Source: Propionibacteriaceae bacterium AM104-82 (GTDB taxonomy: Bacteria; Actinomycetota; Actinomycetes; Propionibacteriales; Propionibacteriaceae). Taken from it: a stretch of 64,000 nt of DNA. Position numbers and translations under genes: made by a program. How positions within the stretch are numbered: position 1 is the stretch's first letter; the number at the start of each line of letters is the position of its first letter. Location: the NCBI GenBank assembly GCA_027658995.1, contig JAQDQK010000004.1, positions 62,001 to 126,000 of the forward strand, read 5' to 3'. This document shows, piece by piece, positions 9,699 to 18,525 of the stretch. The notes under the pieces were generated by a model. It searched no databases. It was not told where the DNA came from and was given only the letters and a program-made list of their open reading frames with translations.

Positions 9699-11215
9699 CG
9701 CACGTCTCCAAGCGCCAGCCCGGGGCCGCGCAGCATGGTGATGCTCGGGTGCATCCCGACGGTGCCGGAGGCGATCTCGAGGGCGTCGGCGTAGGTGGTG
9801 GCCGCGCGGTGCCCGAGCAGCGCCGCGACGCGACGGTCGCCGCCGACCCAGATCACGTCGGAGAACCGCTTCGAGGCCCTGGCCAGCTCGTACCACTGCT
9901 GGTAGACGCGCAGCGGATGGTCGGCGAAGTTCTTGCGGTACAGGTCCAGGTACCACTCGTCGTCGACGGAGCGGGGCTGGAAGTCGGCGGCGATCTCCGC
10001 GGGGTCGGTCGTGACCGGAAGCACCTTCGCGAAGAAGTCGGCCGCGCTCGACTGGCGCCGGTTGGAGAACCGGTTGCGCAGCGGATGGAACGCGATCAGC
10101 ACGCCGCCGTCGCGGGCGAGGGGGGCCTCCAGGTGGCTGCCTGCGCGGGTCACCAGCGCGTGGTGGGCGGCGCTGAGCGGCGATCCGATGGAGTCGACCG
10201 GGTCGATCGACGGGCCCCAGACGGAGGTGACGAGCACGTCGGCGGAGCCCTTGACCTCGACGGCGTTGGCGGCCTGCCAGACGTCGCGCGAGTCGGTCAG
10301 CGCCGAGGAGTAGTCGCCACCGACCACGTCGATGACGGCGTAGTCGGCGCGGGGGTTGCCGTTGACCAGTTGGGCGCCCTGACGCGGAAGCGCCGCGATG
10401 ATCTGCCGGGACGCGGCAAACGCGAGGCGGTCGCTGAGGCGCCACTCCCATTCGCGGCTGGACAGGAAGCGCAGGCCGGGGGCGAGCAGCGGTTGGCCGA
10501 GCACCGCGAGCAGCGCGAAGCCCGGCACCTTGGCCTGGATCAGGTCGCTGACGCCGCGCTCGAAGTCGCGGTCGGGTTCGACGCCGCCGATCCGGTCGAT
10601 CGTCGTCAGGTCGGTGAGGCCGAGCGCGAGCGGGCAGCGCTCCGAGTCGTCGCCGCGGATCCCGATCACGACGACAAGGTCAGACTCGGCGACCCGCCGG
10701 TTGACGCGCACCGTTGTGCCGTCGACCTCTCCGACGGAGACGAGGTCGGGGCTGGTCACGTCGTGGCTGGTGATCAGGCCGTCAGGCAGGAACGACGTGG
10801 CGACCCGGTCGCCGAGCACCCGGGTGACCTGCTGGGTGTTCCAGCGCTGCTTGAGGCCGTTGGCGACCACGATCTCGACGTCGTCGACCCCGTTGCGGGC
10901 CGCGATCTCCAGCACCCGCTCCGCGAGCGTGCGGCGCGGGTCGAAGTGCGGGCGGGGAAGCGGCGCGTCTGCGTCGACGATCACCAGCGTGAGCCGGGTG
11001 TCGGGGCGCAACTGCTCCGAGAGAGGCGCGACACCCGTCGGGGCGCCGACCGCGGCGTCGATCAGGCCGACGGGGTCGGCGGACTCCTCGGCGTCGGCGG
11101 TGTAGACCACCTGGGTGCCGATGCCGAAGCGCTCCAGCCGAAGCTGGGCTCCCGACATCGTCATGAGGTGCGGGGTCTTTTCGTCGACCTCCAGCACAAA
11201 CCCGGGACGAGACAT
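9695..11215 (-). CDS. LarA/DUF2088-like protein without the pincer-cofactor residues
   Basis: 506 residues. The first 300 resemble the N-terminal domain of lactate racemase LarA. Strand and turn patterns match at TLVIVDADAP, VEIVVANGL, LITSHD and TVRVNRRVAESDLVVVIG. Residues that LarA uses are not kept. The D-x-T-R-P motif reads DADAP (81-85). The His in the GLHR-type motif is Lys122. The segment after VVVIG (about 186-205) has neither the His nor the Lys that attaches the nickel pincer nucleotide. The His-Asp pair 151-152 is kept. The C-terminal 200 residues are not recognised. The gene lies between an acyl-CoA reductase/phosphatase fusion (16 bp upstream) and a PlsC-like gene (4-bp overlap). 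Function unknown. Confidence 0.6.
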   Translation of the reverse strand: MSRPGFVLEVDEKTPHLMTMSGAQLRLERFGIGTQVVYTADAEESADPVGLIDAAVGAPTGVAPLSEQLRPDTRLTLVIVDADAPLPRPHFDPRRTLAERVLEIAARNGVDDVEIVVANGLKQRWNTQQVTRVLGDRVATSFLPDGLITSHDVTSPDLVSVGEVDGTTVRVNRRVAESDLVVVIGIRGDDSERCPLALGLTDLTTIDRIGGVEPDRDFERGVSDLIQAKVPGFALLAVLGQPLLAPGLRFLSSREWEWRLSDRLAFAASRQIIAALPRQGAQLVNGNPRADYAVIDVVGGDYSSALTDSRDVWQAANAVEVKGSADVLVTSVWGPSIDPVDSIGSPLSAAHHALVTRAGSHLEAPLARDGGVLIAFHPLRNRFSNRRQSSAADFFAKVLPVTTDPAEIAADFQPRSVDDEWYLDLYRKNFADHPLRVYQQWYELARASKRFSDVIWVGGDRRVAALLGHRAATTYADALEIASGTVGMHPSITMLRGPGLALGDVR

Positions 11216-11231
11216 CAGCGGTCCTTTCCGT

Positions 11232-13580
11232 TCACGACATCTTGAGGCGAGGAAGCGGAGACATCTCCGGCCACTCGACGATTGACCAGCCCTTGGACTT
11301 CGCGGCGCGCATCAGCCCGATGTCGGGGCTGACGGCGACCGGGTTGCCAACGGCGTTGAGCATCGGCAGGTCGACGTGGCTGTCGGCATAGCCGAACGAG
11401 TTGGCCAGGTTGATGCCGTGCAGTTGGGCGTAGTGGTTCAGCCATGCGGAGCGCGACTCCCCCACCATGGGCGGGCCGCTGAGGAAGCCGGTGCAGACGC
11501 CGTTGGCGTCCGTGGCCAGTTCCGCGGCGACGATGGTGTCGAACAGGCCCTCGAACGGCCGGGTGAGCGGCCGGATCACGCCCGTCATCAGGATGGTGGT
11601 GTGGCCCGCGTCGCGGTGCTCGCGGATGCGTCGGATCGCGTCGGGCGACATCCGGTCCAGGATCAGCGGCGACAACTTCTCGTCGACGTAGTTCTCCAGG
11701 GCCGACAGGTCGGCCCCGGCGTAGCGTCGGTAGATGGATCGCAGGAACACGCCACGGTCGCGGCGCTCGGCGCCCAGGTACATGGGCAACTGCAGCGCGA
11801 GGCTCGCGACCTCTCCGATCCGGCGCAGCGGCGACAGTTCGGGAAGTCGCGCCCACAGGTAGGTCTCGACGACGTTGGTCGCCATCACGGTGCCGTCCAG
11901 GTCGAAGGCGGCGAGCACGGTGCCCGGCTCGGCGGGCTTGAGGTCGCGGAAGGTGGTGGAGCGTCCCTTGCGGCGCTTGCGGGCCGCCTCGAGTCGGCGC
12001 ACCGGGTCCGTGATGGCCGGGATGTGCACCTCCTCCATGTAGTGCTTCCACTCGAAGCTCGCCGAGTCGAAGCCGAAGCGGTCCTTGTCGTCGGGGTGCA
12101 GCGAGTGGTGCAGCGCGAGGGTGCAGTCGTCGACGAAGTGCAGCTCCGACTGCAGGTACTCGCCGTAGAGGGTCATGTACTTGCCGAGGAAATCGAGCTG
12201 CTTGCGGGACTTGTCGAGCGAGGAGGCGAGCTGCCTCGTCTTCTTGCCGCGCGGCGCATAGCTGATCAGCTTGTTGCCAATCTTGACGCCCTTGTCGGCG
12301 AGCTTCATGAACATCTCGACAGGCTCGGCGCCGGGGAAGTTCCAGGTCGCGAGCGGGGTGGAGCCCTGCCCGGAGGTGTAGGGGTGCTCGCTGAAGTAGT
12401 TGCGGACGTGCTCGTAGACGCCGCGGAACGTCAGCGGATTCCTGGCGCCGGAACTGCAGTGGTAGTACTCGGGCTTGCCGATCTCGGGCGTTGTCGCGCA
12501 GACGGCGACGATCGCGTTGACGACGAAGTCGCACGGGATGATGTCGATGACGGCGTCGGGCGAGGCGGGGAACTCGGGCAACTGGCCGCGGCCGTAGGCC
12601 AGGATGATCGGGTCGGCCATCTTGAAGCCCTCGATCCAGCCCGGGTACGGGTTGGTCAGCGAGGACTCGACGATGGCGGGCCGCACGATGGAGGCCATGA
12701 AGTCGCCGCTGAGGTCGGCGACGACGCGCTCGGCCAGCGCCTTGGCGAAGGTGTAGACGTCGGTCCAGCCGAGCGAACGGGCCCGCTCGGTGCCTGCCGC
12801 GACGAGTTCCTGCTTGACCCATTCCTGGCGGCGGCGCTCGGTGTCCTCCGAGGTGGTGAGGTAGCCGGCCTGGCGGTGCAGCGCCTCGGCCTCCTCGCGG
12901 AGCTTGGTGAGCTGCTCGGAACTGCGGGAGCGGGCCTCGACGTGCTCCTTCATGGCGAGCGCCGCGCGGGTCTCGGCCTCGTAGTCGATGTCGTGGATAT
13001 GCGCGGCCTCGGGGATCGCGCCGCGGCGCCTGCCTGCGGTGTAGGCCGTCGAGACGTGCAGGTAGTGCGGGATCTTGACCAGGTTGCCCTCGTCGTCGGA
13101 GCAGGCCTCGCGCAGCTTCGTCAGCAGCGCCTTGGTGCCGACGACGTTGGTCATGAACGCCTGGTCGATCGGCGGGTCGAACGACACGTCGCCCGCGCAG
13201 TGCAGCAGCACGTCGAGGTCGCGCGGCAGGTCGGGCACCTGAGGCAGGTCGCCCTCGATCACCTCGACGCGGCTGGCCATCAGTTCCTCGACGCCGCCCG
13301 CCTCGCGCACCACGTCGGCGAAGATCTTCTTCTTCAGCAGGCTCGCGACCCGCTCCTCCGCGGTCACCGAGCCCTTGCGGCGCACCAGCACCGAGGTGCG
13401 GGTGTCGGGGCACTCGGTGAGCACCTTCCACAGGATCTGCTCGCCGATGAAGCCGGTGACGCCGGTCATCACGATCTTCTTGCCCGCGAGGAGGTCGCTG
13501 ATCCTGCCGTCCAGCAACGGCGGCACGTGCACCGTCCCGGGTGAGCTCACCCCGAACGTGCTTGCGGGTGGTTTGACCAT
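11232..13580 (-). CDS. Fatty acyl-CoA reductase (extended SDR) fused to HAD-IB phosphatase
   Basis: 782 residues. Residues about 30-440 are an extended short-chain dehydrogenase of the male-sterility/acyl-CoA reductase type. The NAD(P) turn GVTGFIG is at 40-46 and the catalytic Tyr-Lys pair is in DVYTFAKALAE near residue 275. Residues about 555-760 are a HAD-IB phosphatase: motif I FDLDGT, motif II LMTG, and motif IV GYADSHVDLPML. The motif III lysine position reads Arg in GESRS. The likely chemistry is reduction of an acyl thioester plus hydrolysis of a phosphoester, as in alcohol, wax or ether-lipid precursors. This is inferred from the families. The start at 13580 overlaps the hisA stop (TGATG), so the gene follows the his operon. 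Confidence 0.75.
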   Translation of the reverse strand: MVKPPASTFGVSSPGTVHVPPLLDGRISDLLAGKKIVMTGVTGFIGEQILWKVLTECPDTRTSVLVRRKGSVTAEERVASLLKKKIFADVVREAGGVEELMASRVEVIEGDLPQVPDLPRDLDVLLHCAGDVSFDPPIDQAFMTNVVGTKALLTKLREACSDDEGNLVKIPHYLHVSTAYTAGRRRGAIPEAAHIHDIDYEAETRAALAMKEHVEARSRSSEQLTKLREEAEALHRQAGYLTTSEDTERRRQEWVKQELVAAGTERARSLGWTDVYTFAKALAERVVADLSGDFMASIVRPAIVESSLTNPYPGWIEGFKMADPIILAYGRGQLPEFPASPDAVIDIIPCDFVVNAIVAVCATTPEIGKPEYYHCSSGARNPLTFRGVYEHVRNYFSEHPYTSGQGSTPLATWNFPGAEPVEMFMKLADKGVKIGNKLISYAPRGKKTRQLASSLDKSRKQLDFLGKYMTLYGEYLQSELHFVDDCTLALHHSLHPDDKDRFGFDSASFEWKHYMEEVHIPAITDPVRRLEAARKRRKGRSTTFRDLKPAEPGTVLAAFDLDGTVMATNVVETYLWARLPELSPLRRIGEVASLALQLPMYLGAERRDRGVFLRSIYRRYAGADLSALENYVDEKLSPLILDRMSPDAIRRIREHRDAGHTTILMTGVIRPLTRPFEGLFDTIVAAELATDANGVCTGFLSGPPMVGESRSAWLNHYAQLHGINLANSFGYADSHVDLPMLNAVGNPVAVSPDIGLMRAAKSKGWSIVEWPEMSPLPRLKMS

Positions 13581-14311
13581 CACAGCTCCCCTTCGGCGAC
13601 CTGCAGGGCCTCCTCGATCGTGAACCGGCCGACGTAAAGGGCGGTGCCGACGATGGCCCCCTCGACGCCCTGCGGGACGAGGCGGCGCAGGTCGCGCAGG
13701 TTCTCCAGCGTCGCGATGCCGCCGGAGGCGATCACCTTCCTGCCGCTGCGGGTGGCGACCGCCGTCAGGAGCTCGGTGTTGGGGCCGGTCAGCATGCCGT
13801 CGGCGTTGACGTCGGTGACGACGAAGCGCTCGCAGCCCGCCGCGACGAGCCGGTCGAGGGTCTCCATCCAGGGGCCGCCCTCGGTGGTCCAGCCGCGGGC
13901 GGCGAGGTTCTCGCCGCGCACGTCCAGGCCGATCGCGACCCGGTCGCCGTGCTCGGCGACGATCCGGTCGCACCATTCGGGGTTCTCCAGCGCGGCGGTG
14001 CCGATGTTGACGCGGCGTGCGCCCGTGGCGAGGGCCCGGTTGAGCGTCTCGTCGTCGCGGATGCCGCCGGAGAGTTCGACCTGGATGTCGAGCTTTCCGA
14101 CGATGTCGCGCAGCAGGTCGGCGTTGCTGCCGCGACCGAACGCGGCGTCCAGGTCGACCAGGTGCAGCCAGGAGGCGCCGCCGTCCTGCCAGCGCATCGC
14201 GGCCTTCAGCGGGTCGCCGAACTCCTTCTGGGTTCCCGCGACTCCCTGCACGAGCTGAACGGCCTGACCGCCCTGCACATCGACGGCCGGCAAAAGCTCC
14301 AATGTCTCCAC
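13580..14311 (-). CDS. priA: PriA: bifunctional HisA/TrpF isomerase
   Basis: 243 residues, a TIM barrel. It isomerises ProFAR in histidine synthesis. In actinobacteria without trpF it also isomerises phosphoribosyl-anthranilate. The catalytic Asp11 (LLPAVDV) and the second Asp in VVTDVNADG are present. So is the Arg-Gly-Trp motif (139-141) that, as I recall, defines the dual-specificity PriA type. No trpF is in the trp operon of this window, which fits. One oddity is Gln19 in [10 protein letters not shown], where I recall Arg in characterised PriA. The start is GTG at 14311. The gene lies 28 bp after hisH and has its own TAGGGT element. Confidence 0.9.
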   Translation of the reverse strand: METLELLPAVDVQGGQAVQLVQGVAGTQKEFGDPLKAAMRWQDGGASWLHLVDLDAAFGRGSNADLLRDIVGKLDIQVELSGGIRDDETLNRALATGARRVNIGTAALENPEWCDRIVAEHGDRVAIGLDVRGENLAARGWTTEGGPWMETLDRLVAAGCERFVVTDVNADGMLTGPNTELLTAVATRSGRKVIASGGIATLENLRDLRRLVPQGVEGAIVGTALYVGRFTIEEALQVAEGEL

Positions 14312-14319
14312 GACGTCAC

Positions 14320-14325
14320 ACCCTA
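14320..14325 (-). promoter_or_regulatory. -10 hexamer TAGGGT before priA
   Basis: TAGGGT ends 8 nt before the GTG start of priA, in the 28-bp hisH-priA gap. It could give an internal, nearly leaderless transcript of priA and the lipid-like cluster that is independent of hisD. Confidence 0.4.
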
Positions 14326-14339
14326 TCCGAACAGCCTCA

Positions 14340-14951
14340 TCAGAGCTTTCGAAGCCAGGTCGCGATGAGGTGCGCCCCGGCTTCGCCCGACTTCTCGGGG
14401 TGGAACTGTGTCGAGGCGAGGTTGCCCCGTTCGACGGCCGCCACGAAACGGCCGTCCTCGTGCTCTGCGGTCGCCGCGAGGGCGTCGTCGGGGGCCGTCA
14501 GCGCCGCGTAGGAGTGCACGAAGTAGAACCGCTCCCCCGCCAGGCCGCCGAACAGTGCCATGCCGTCGGTGGGCTGGACGGTGTTCCAGCCCATGTGCGG
14601 CAACCGCCGGGCGGGAAGGGTCTCGACGCTGCCGCGCAGCACCCCCACGCCCGGGGTGACGGTGCCGTGCTCGGTGCCCTGCTCGAAGAGGATCTGGTGG
14701 CCGACGCAGATGCCGAGCAACGGTCGGTCGGCCGCGACCCACTCACGGATCAGGTCGACGCCGCCCGCGTCGGTCAGCCCCTGCATGCAGGCGGCGAAGG
14801 CGCCGACGCCCGGAACCACGAGCGCGTCCTGGCGACGCAGTTGCGCAAGGTCGGAGGTGACGGTGACGTCGGCTCCGGCGTTGGCGAACGCCCGGGCCGC
14901 CGAGTGCAGGTTGCCCGATCCGTAGTCGAACAGGCCGACGCGCCGGTTCAG
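14340..14951 (-). CDS. hisH: Imidazole glycerol phosphate synthase glutaminase subunit HisH, apparent CTG start
   Basis: 203 residues if translation starts at the CTG at 14951. HisH hydrolyses glutamine and passes ammonia to HisF. The N-terminal strand [11 protein letters not shown], which every HisH needs, is encoded upstream of the first ATG or GTG in frame (a GTG at 14819). That later start would leave only 159 residues and cut the fold. The CTG overlaps the hisB stop as CTGA, like the ATGA and GTGA junctions of its neighbours. AAGG lies 7 nt before it as a Shine-Dalgarno sequence. The class-I glutaminase nucleophile is in [11 protein letters not shown], and the His-Glu pair is near the C-terminus (QFHPEKSG). 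hisF is not in the window. Confidence 0.88.
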   Translation of the reverse strand: MNRRVGLFDYGSGNLHSAARAFANAGADVTVTSDLAQLRRQDALVVPGVGAFAACMQGLTDAGGVDLIREWVAADRPLLGICVGHQILFEQGTEHGTVTPGVGVLRGSVETLPARRLPHMGWNTVQPTDGMALFGGLAGERFYFVHSYAALTAPDDALAATAEHEDGRFVAAVERGNLASTQFHPEKSGEAGAHLIATWLRKL

Positions 14952-15556
14952 AGCGCGCCCTTCGTGCTCGGGATCCCCTGCTGGCGGGGGTCGATCTCGA
15001 CGGCCTCGCGCAGCGCGCGGGCAAGCGCCTTGAACTCGGCCTCGACGATGTGGTGCGGGTCGCGTCCGGACAGCAGGCGCAGGTGCAGGCAGAGGCCGGC
15101 GTTGAGCGCGAGCGCCTCGAAGACGTGGTAGGTCATCGACCCGGCGTACGGGACCCCGGAGCCGCCGATCAGCGCGTAGGGCTGGCCCTCCGGCTCGCCC
15201 TGGCAGGTGACGTAGGGGCGGCCCGCGACGTCGACGACCACGTCGGCGACGGCCTCGTCGAGCGGGATGACGGCGTGCCCGTAGCGGCGGATGCCCGCCT
15301 TGTCGCCCAGCGCCTCCTTGAGCGCCTGGCCGATGCAGATGGCGGTGTCCTCGACGGTGTGGTGGCCGTCGATGTGCAGGTCGCCCTCCGCCTTGACGGT
15401 GAGGTCGATCAGCGAGTGCTTCGACAACGCCGTCAGCATGTGGTCGTAGAACCCGACGCCCGTGGAGATGTCGGACTTACCGGTGCCGTCCAGGTCGAGG
15501 GTGACGGTGATCGTCGACTCGCTGGTGGAGCGGCTGATGGTCGCGGTGCGGCTCAT
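14948..15556 (-). CDS. hisB: Imidazoleglycerol-phosphate dehydratase
   Basis: 202 residues, the monofunctional HisB size. It dehydrates IGP to imidazole-acetol phosphate. The metal-binding motifs are present: FYDHML near residue 36, the [11 protein letters not shown] segment near 62-72, and [11 protein letters not shown] near the C-terminus. It overlaps the hisC stop by ATGA at 15553-15556 and the hisH start by 4 bp. Confidence 0.96.
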   Translation of the reverse strand: MSRTATISRSTSESTITVTLDLDGTGKSDISTGVGFYDHMLTALSKHSLIDLTVKAEGDLHIDGHHTVEDTAICIGQALKEALGDKAGIRRYGHAVIPLDEAVADVVVDVAGRPYVTCQGEPEGQPYALIGGSGVPYAGSMTYHVFEALALNAGLCLHLRLLSGRDPHHIVEAEFKALARALREAVEIDPRQQGIPSTKGAL

Positions 15557-16644
15557 GAGGGGTTCCCTTCCAGTGGTGGCGAAAGCTCGTCGAGGGCGCT
15601 TCGCAGGATGGCCATCTCGTCGGGGGTGCCCGCCGAGACGCGCAGGAAGCCTGCTGGCCCGGTCTCGCGGATCAGGATGCCGCGATCCAGCAGATCCTGC
15701 CAGACGCGGTGCCTGTCGGGGAACCGCCCGAACAGCGAGAAGTTCGCCTCGGAGTCGATCACCTCGTAGCCGCGGCCACGCGCCCAGTCCTCGAACGCGC
15801 GGGCCTCGGCCGCGAGAGAGCGGACCTGGGCGAGTAGTTCGGCGGAGTGCGCGAGCGCGACGCGGGCGATGGCCTGCGTCTGGGCGCTGAGGTGGTACGG
15901 CAGTCGGACGATCCGGCAGGCGTCGACGATGGCGGGCGCGGCCGCGAGGTAGCCGACCCGGCCGCCCGCGAGCGCGAAGGCCTTCGACATGGTGCGCGAC
16001 ACGATCAGCCTGGGGTGCCTCGCCAACAGTTCGAGCGCGCTCGGCCCGCTGGAGAACTCCTGGTACGCCTCGTCGACGACGAGCAGCGTGTCGCTGCCCT
16101 CGAGCACGGCCTCGATGGTGGCCAGGTCGACGGTGGTTCCTGTCGGGTTGTTCGGCGTGGTGATGAGCGTCACCGTCGGGCGGTGCTCGGCGATCGCGCC
16201 GAGCACCAGGTCGGCGTCGAGGGTGTAGTCGGGGTTGCGAGGCACCGTCACGTAGTCGGTGCAGGTGTTGCGCGCGTACTCGGGGTACATCGAGTAGGTC
16301 GGCGTGAACGTCAGGGCGCGGCGACCGGGGCCACCGAAGGCGGTCAGCAGGTGCGCCATCACCTCGTTGGAGCCGTTGGCGGCCCACACGTTCTCGGCGC
16401 TCAAACCGTGGCCGAGGTAGGAGGCCAGGTCGCCGCGCAGATCGAGGGCCTCGCGGTCCGGGTAGCGGTTCAGGGTGCCTGCGGCGGACACGATCGCGGC
16501 GGCCATCTCGTGGCGGATCGCCGGGGACGGCGGGTACGGGTTCTCGTTGACGTTGAGCACGATCGGCACGTCGATCTGCGGCGCCCCGTAGGGCTCCTGA
16601 CCGACGAGGTCGTCGCGCAGCGGCAGGTCGGCGAGGCTGATCAC
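15553..16644 (-). CDS. hisC: Histidinol-phosphate aminotransferase
   Basis: 363 residues, a fold-type I PLP aminotransferase. It transaminates imidazole-acetol phosphate with glutamate. Visible motifs are [10 protein letters not shown] near the start, [15 protein letters not shown], and the PLP lysine in [17 protein letters not shown]. The start is GTG at 16644, forming a GTGA overlap with the hisD stop. A downstream Met exists, but the LPLRDDLVG segment before it is typical of the family. Confidence 0.95.
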   Translation of the reverse strand: MISLADLPLRDDLVGQEPYGAPQIDVPIVLNVNENPYPPSPAIRHEMAAAIVSAAGTLNRYPDREALDLRGDLASYLGHGLSAENVWAANGSNEVMAHLLTAFGGPGRRALTFTPTYSMYPEYARNTCTDYVTVPRNPDYTLDADLVLGAIAEHRPTVTLITTPNNPTGTTVDLATIEAVLEGSDTLLVVDEAYQEFSSGPSALELLARHPRLIVSRTMSKAFALAGGRVGYLAAAPAIVDACRIVRLPYHLSAQTQAIARVALAHSAELLAQVRSLAAEARAFEDWARGRGYEVIDSEANFSLFGRFPDRHRVWQDLLDRGILIRETGPAGFLRVSAGTPDEMAILRSALDELSPPLEGNPS

Positions 16645-17942
16645 GCGCGCCGCCTCACGGTGACGGCCGCGGCGTGCCCGGGCAACTGCTCGGCGTTGGC
16701 GAACCGTTCCACGCCGTCGGCGATCGCCATCAGGCCCTGCTCGTCGTAGTTGATCACGTGCACCGTGCGGACGAAGGATCGCACCGTCAGTCCGGACGAG
16801 TGCGCGCCTGCGCCCGCGGTCGGCAGCACGTGCGTCGACCCGGCGGAGTAGTCGCCGAGCGAGACGGGCGAGTAGTCGCCGACGAAGATGGCGCCCGCGT
16901 TGCGGATCCTGGCGGCGACCGAATCGGCGTCGGCGGTCTGGATCTCGAGGTGCTCCGCGGCGTAGGCGTCGGCGACCGCGATGGCCTGGTCGAGGTCGCG
17001 GACAAGCACGATGGCCGACTGCTCCCCCGTCAGCGCGGTGCGGATCCGGTCGGCGTTGGGCGCGTCGACGACCTGGCGTTCGACCTCGGCCGCGACCTGC
17101 TCGGCGAGCGCGGTCGAGGGGGTGATCAGGACGGAGCCCGCGAGCGGGTCGTGCTCGGCCTGCGAGATCAGGTCGGCCGCCACGAAGACGGGGTTGGCGG
17201 TGTCGTCGGCGATGATCGCGATCTCGGTGGGGCCAGCCTCCGAGTCGATGCCGACCCGGCCGCGGACGAGGCGCTTCGCGGCGACCACATAGATGTTGCC
17301 GGGGCCGGTGATCAGCGACACGGGCTCGACTGTGCCCTCGACACCGTAGGCGAACATCGCAACGGCCTGGGCGCCGCCGACGGCGTAGACCTCGTCGACG
17401 CCGAGCAGGTGGCACAGCGCGAGGATGTTGGGGTGCGGAAGGCCGCCGAACTCGCGCTGCGGCGGGGACGCGACGGCGATGGAGCCGACGCCCGCGACCT
17501 GGGCGGGGACGACGTTCATGATCACGCTGGAGGCCAGCGGCGCGAGGCCGCCCGGCACGTACAGGCCGACCCGGTCCACGGGGATGTTGCGCAGCGACAC
17601 GCGCGCGCCCTCGGCGAGGATCGCGGGCGCAGGGTTGGTGTCGACCTCGAGTTCCTCGGCCACCTGGCGGCGGCGCCGGATCGACTCTCCAAAGGCCTCG
17701 GCCAGTTCGGGGTCCAGATCGGCGGCGGCCTGAGCAAGCACGTCCGCCGGGACGCGCAGCGATGCGGGCGCGACCCCATCGAAGCGCTCCGAGTACTCCA
17801 GGATGGCCTGCTCGCCGCGATGAGCGACGTCGGCGACGATGGGCCGCACGACGTCGAGGGCCGCGTCAACATCGAACTGACCGCGCGGAAGGCGCGTCCG
17901 GTAGGCGCCGTCGACGCCCGTGAAATCTAGAGACTGGAGCAC
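16641..17942 (-). CDS. hisD: Histidinol dehydrogenase
   Basis: 433 residues from the GTG at 17942. It oxidises histidinol to histidine with two NAD+ in the last steps of the pathway. The family motifs [44 protein letters not shown] and SEAGPTEI are present, as are the Zn and catalytic histidines in AEHDP and AEHLEI. An upstream in-frame start at 17990 would run into the preceding gene. The TAGACT element 7 nt before the GTG supports the shorter form. It begins the hisDCBHA run. Confidence 0.95.
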   Translation of the reverse strand: MLQSLDFTGVDGAYRTRLPRGQFDVDAALDVVRPIVADVAHRGEQAILEYSERFDGVAPASLRVPADVLAQAAADLDPELAEAFGESIRRRRQVAEELEVDTNPAPAILAEGARVSLRNIPVDRVGLYVPGGLAPLASSVIMNVVPAQVAGVGSIAVASPPQREFGGLPHPNILALCHLLGVDEVYAVGGAQAVAMFAYGVEGTVEPVSLITGPGNIYVVAAKRLVRGRVGIDSEAGPTEIAIIADDTANPVFVAADLISQAEHDPLAGSVLITPSTALAEQVAAEVERQVVDAPNADRIRTALTGEQSAIVLVRDLDQAIAVADAYAAEHLEIQTADADSVAARIRNAGAIFVGDYSPVSLGDYSAGSTHVLPTAGAGAHSSGLTVRSFVRTVHVINYDEQGLMAIADGVERFANAEQLPGHAAAVTVRRRA

Positions 17943-17949
17943 GGCCCTG

Positions 17950-17955
17950 AGTCTA
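17950..17955 (-). promoter_or_regulatory. -10 hexamer TAGACT of the his operon, leaderless
   Basis: TAGACT ends 7 nt before the hisD GTG. Its first three bases are also the TAG stop codon of the upstream membrane-protein gene, so the his promoter is built into that gene's end. Confidence 0.5.
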
Positions 17956-18525
17956 GTGTGTGACGACGATGTCGCTCTCCACCTGCTCAATGCGTGGCTC
18001 GGGCCAGAACGCCGAGAGCAGCATGATGGGGGTGACCGCCGCGAACGGCCCGACGATCAGCGCGGAGAGGGCCCGCAGTTGCAGGTCGACCTGCACCACG
18101 TCGCCCGCCGACGCGGCGGCAAGCCGCTCGTCGAAGCCGGAGGTGCCGATCACGATGCCGAACCGCCACGCCATCAGGGAGGCGCCAAGCGCGGCGAGCA
18201 TCGGCACGACGGTGACGACCCAGCCGCGCTTGTGCAGCACCAGCCATCCGGCGATGCCGATCAGCAGGCCGATGCAGCCGGTGATGACGGTGAAGCTGAC
18301 GTCGGCCCCGACGATGCCCGCCAGGTTCAACTCGGACATGCCCGCCGACAGGTCGTCTCGGACCGCATAGCTCGGCAGCGGCGTCGTCTTGGCCCACAGC
18401 AGCCCGCCCACCGCGCCCATCACGACGCAGCCCGCGAAGAACACGGCGACGCGCCAGTAGGTGCGAGACCACAGTTGCGCGAGTTGCCCGCTGGGCGGTG
18501 TGGCCGCCAGCGTCGGTTCTGCCAT
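17953..18525 (-). CDS. Predicted four-helix membrane protein, unknown function
   Basis: 190 residues. Hydrophobic segments at about 25-46, 72-96, 100-122 and 148-170 suggest four membrane helices with short loops. There is no signal peptide and no catalytic motif that I recognise. Its start overlaps the dnaE stop by one base, so it is translated after dnaE, and its stop codon overlaps the hisD promoter. Membrane proteins of this size between dnaE and hisD may be conserved locally, but I cannot name a family. Confidence 0.75.
   Translation of the reverse strand: MAEPTLAATPPSGQLAQLWSRTYWRVAVFFAGCVVMGAVGGLLWAKTTPLPSYAVRDDLSAGMSELNLAGIVGADVSFTVITGCIGLLIGIAGWLVLHKRGWVVTVVPMLAALGASLMAWRFGIVIGTSGFDERLAAASAGDVVQVDLQLRALSALIVGPFAAVTPIMLLSAFWPEPRIEQVESDIVVTH

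Noticed and set aside
13581..13976. N-terminal extension of the acyl-CoA reductase frame into priA
   Set aside because: The extension is Arg/Pro-rich and overlaps priA. The TGATG junction at 13580 and the position of the SDR turn give the real start.
14340..14819. HisH starting at the GTG at 14819
   Set aside because: It would lose the first strands of the glutaminase fold, which are intact in the DNA upstream and in frame.
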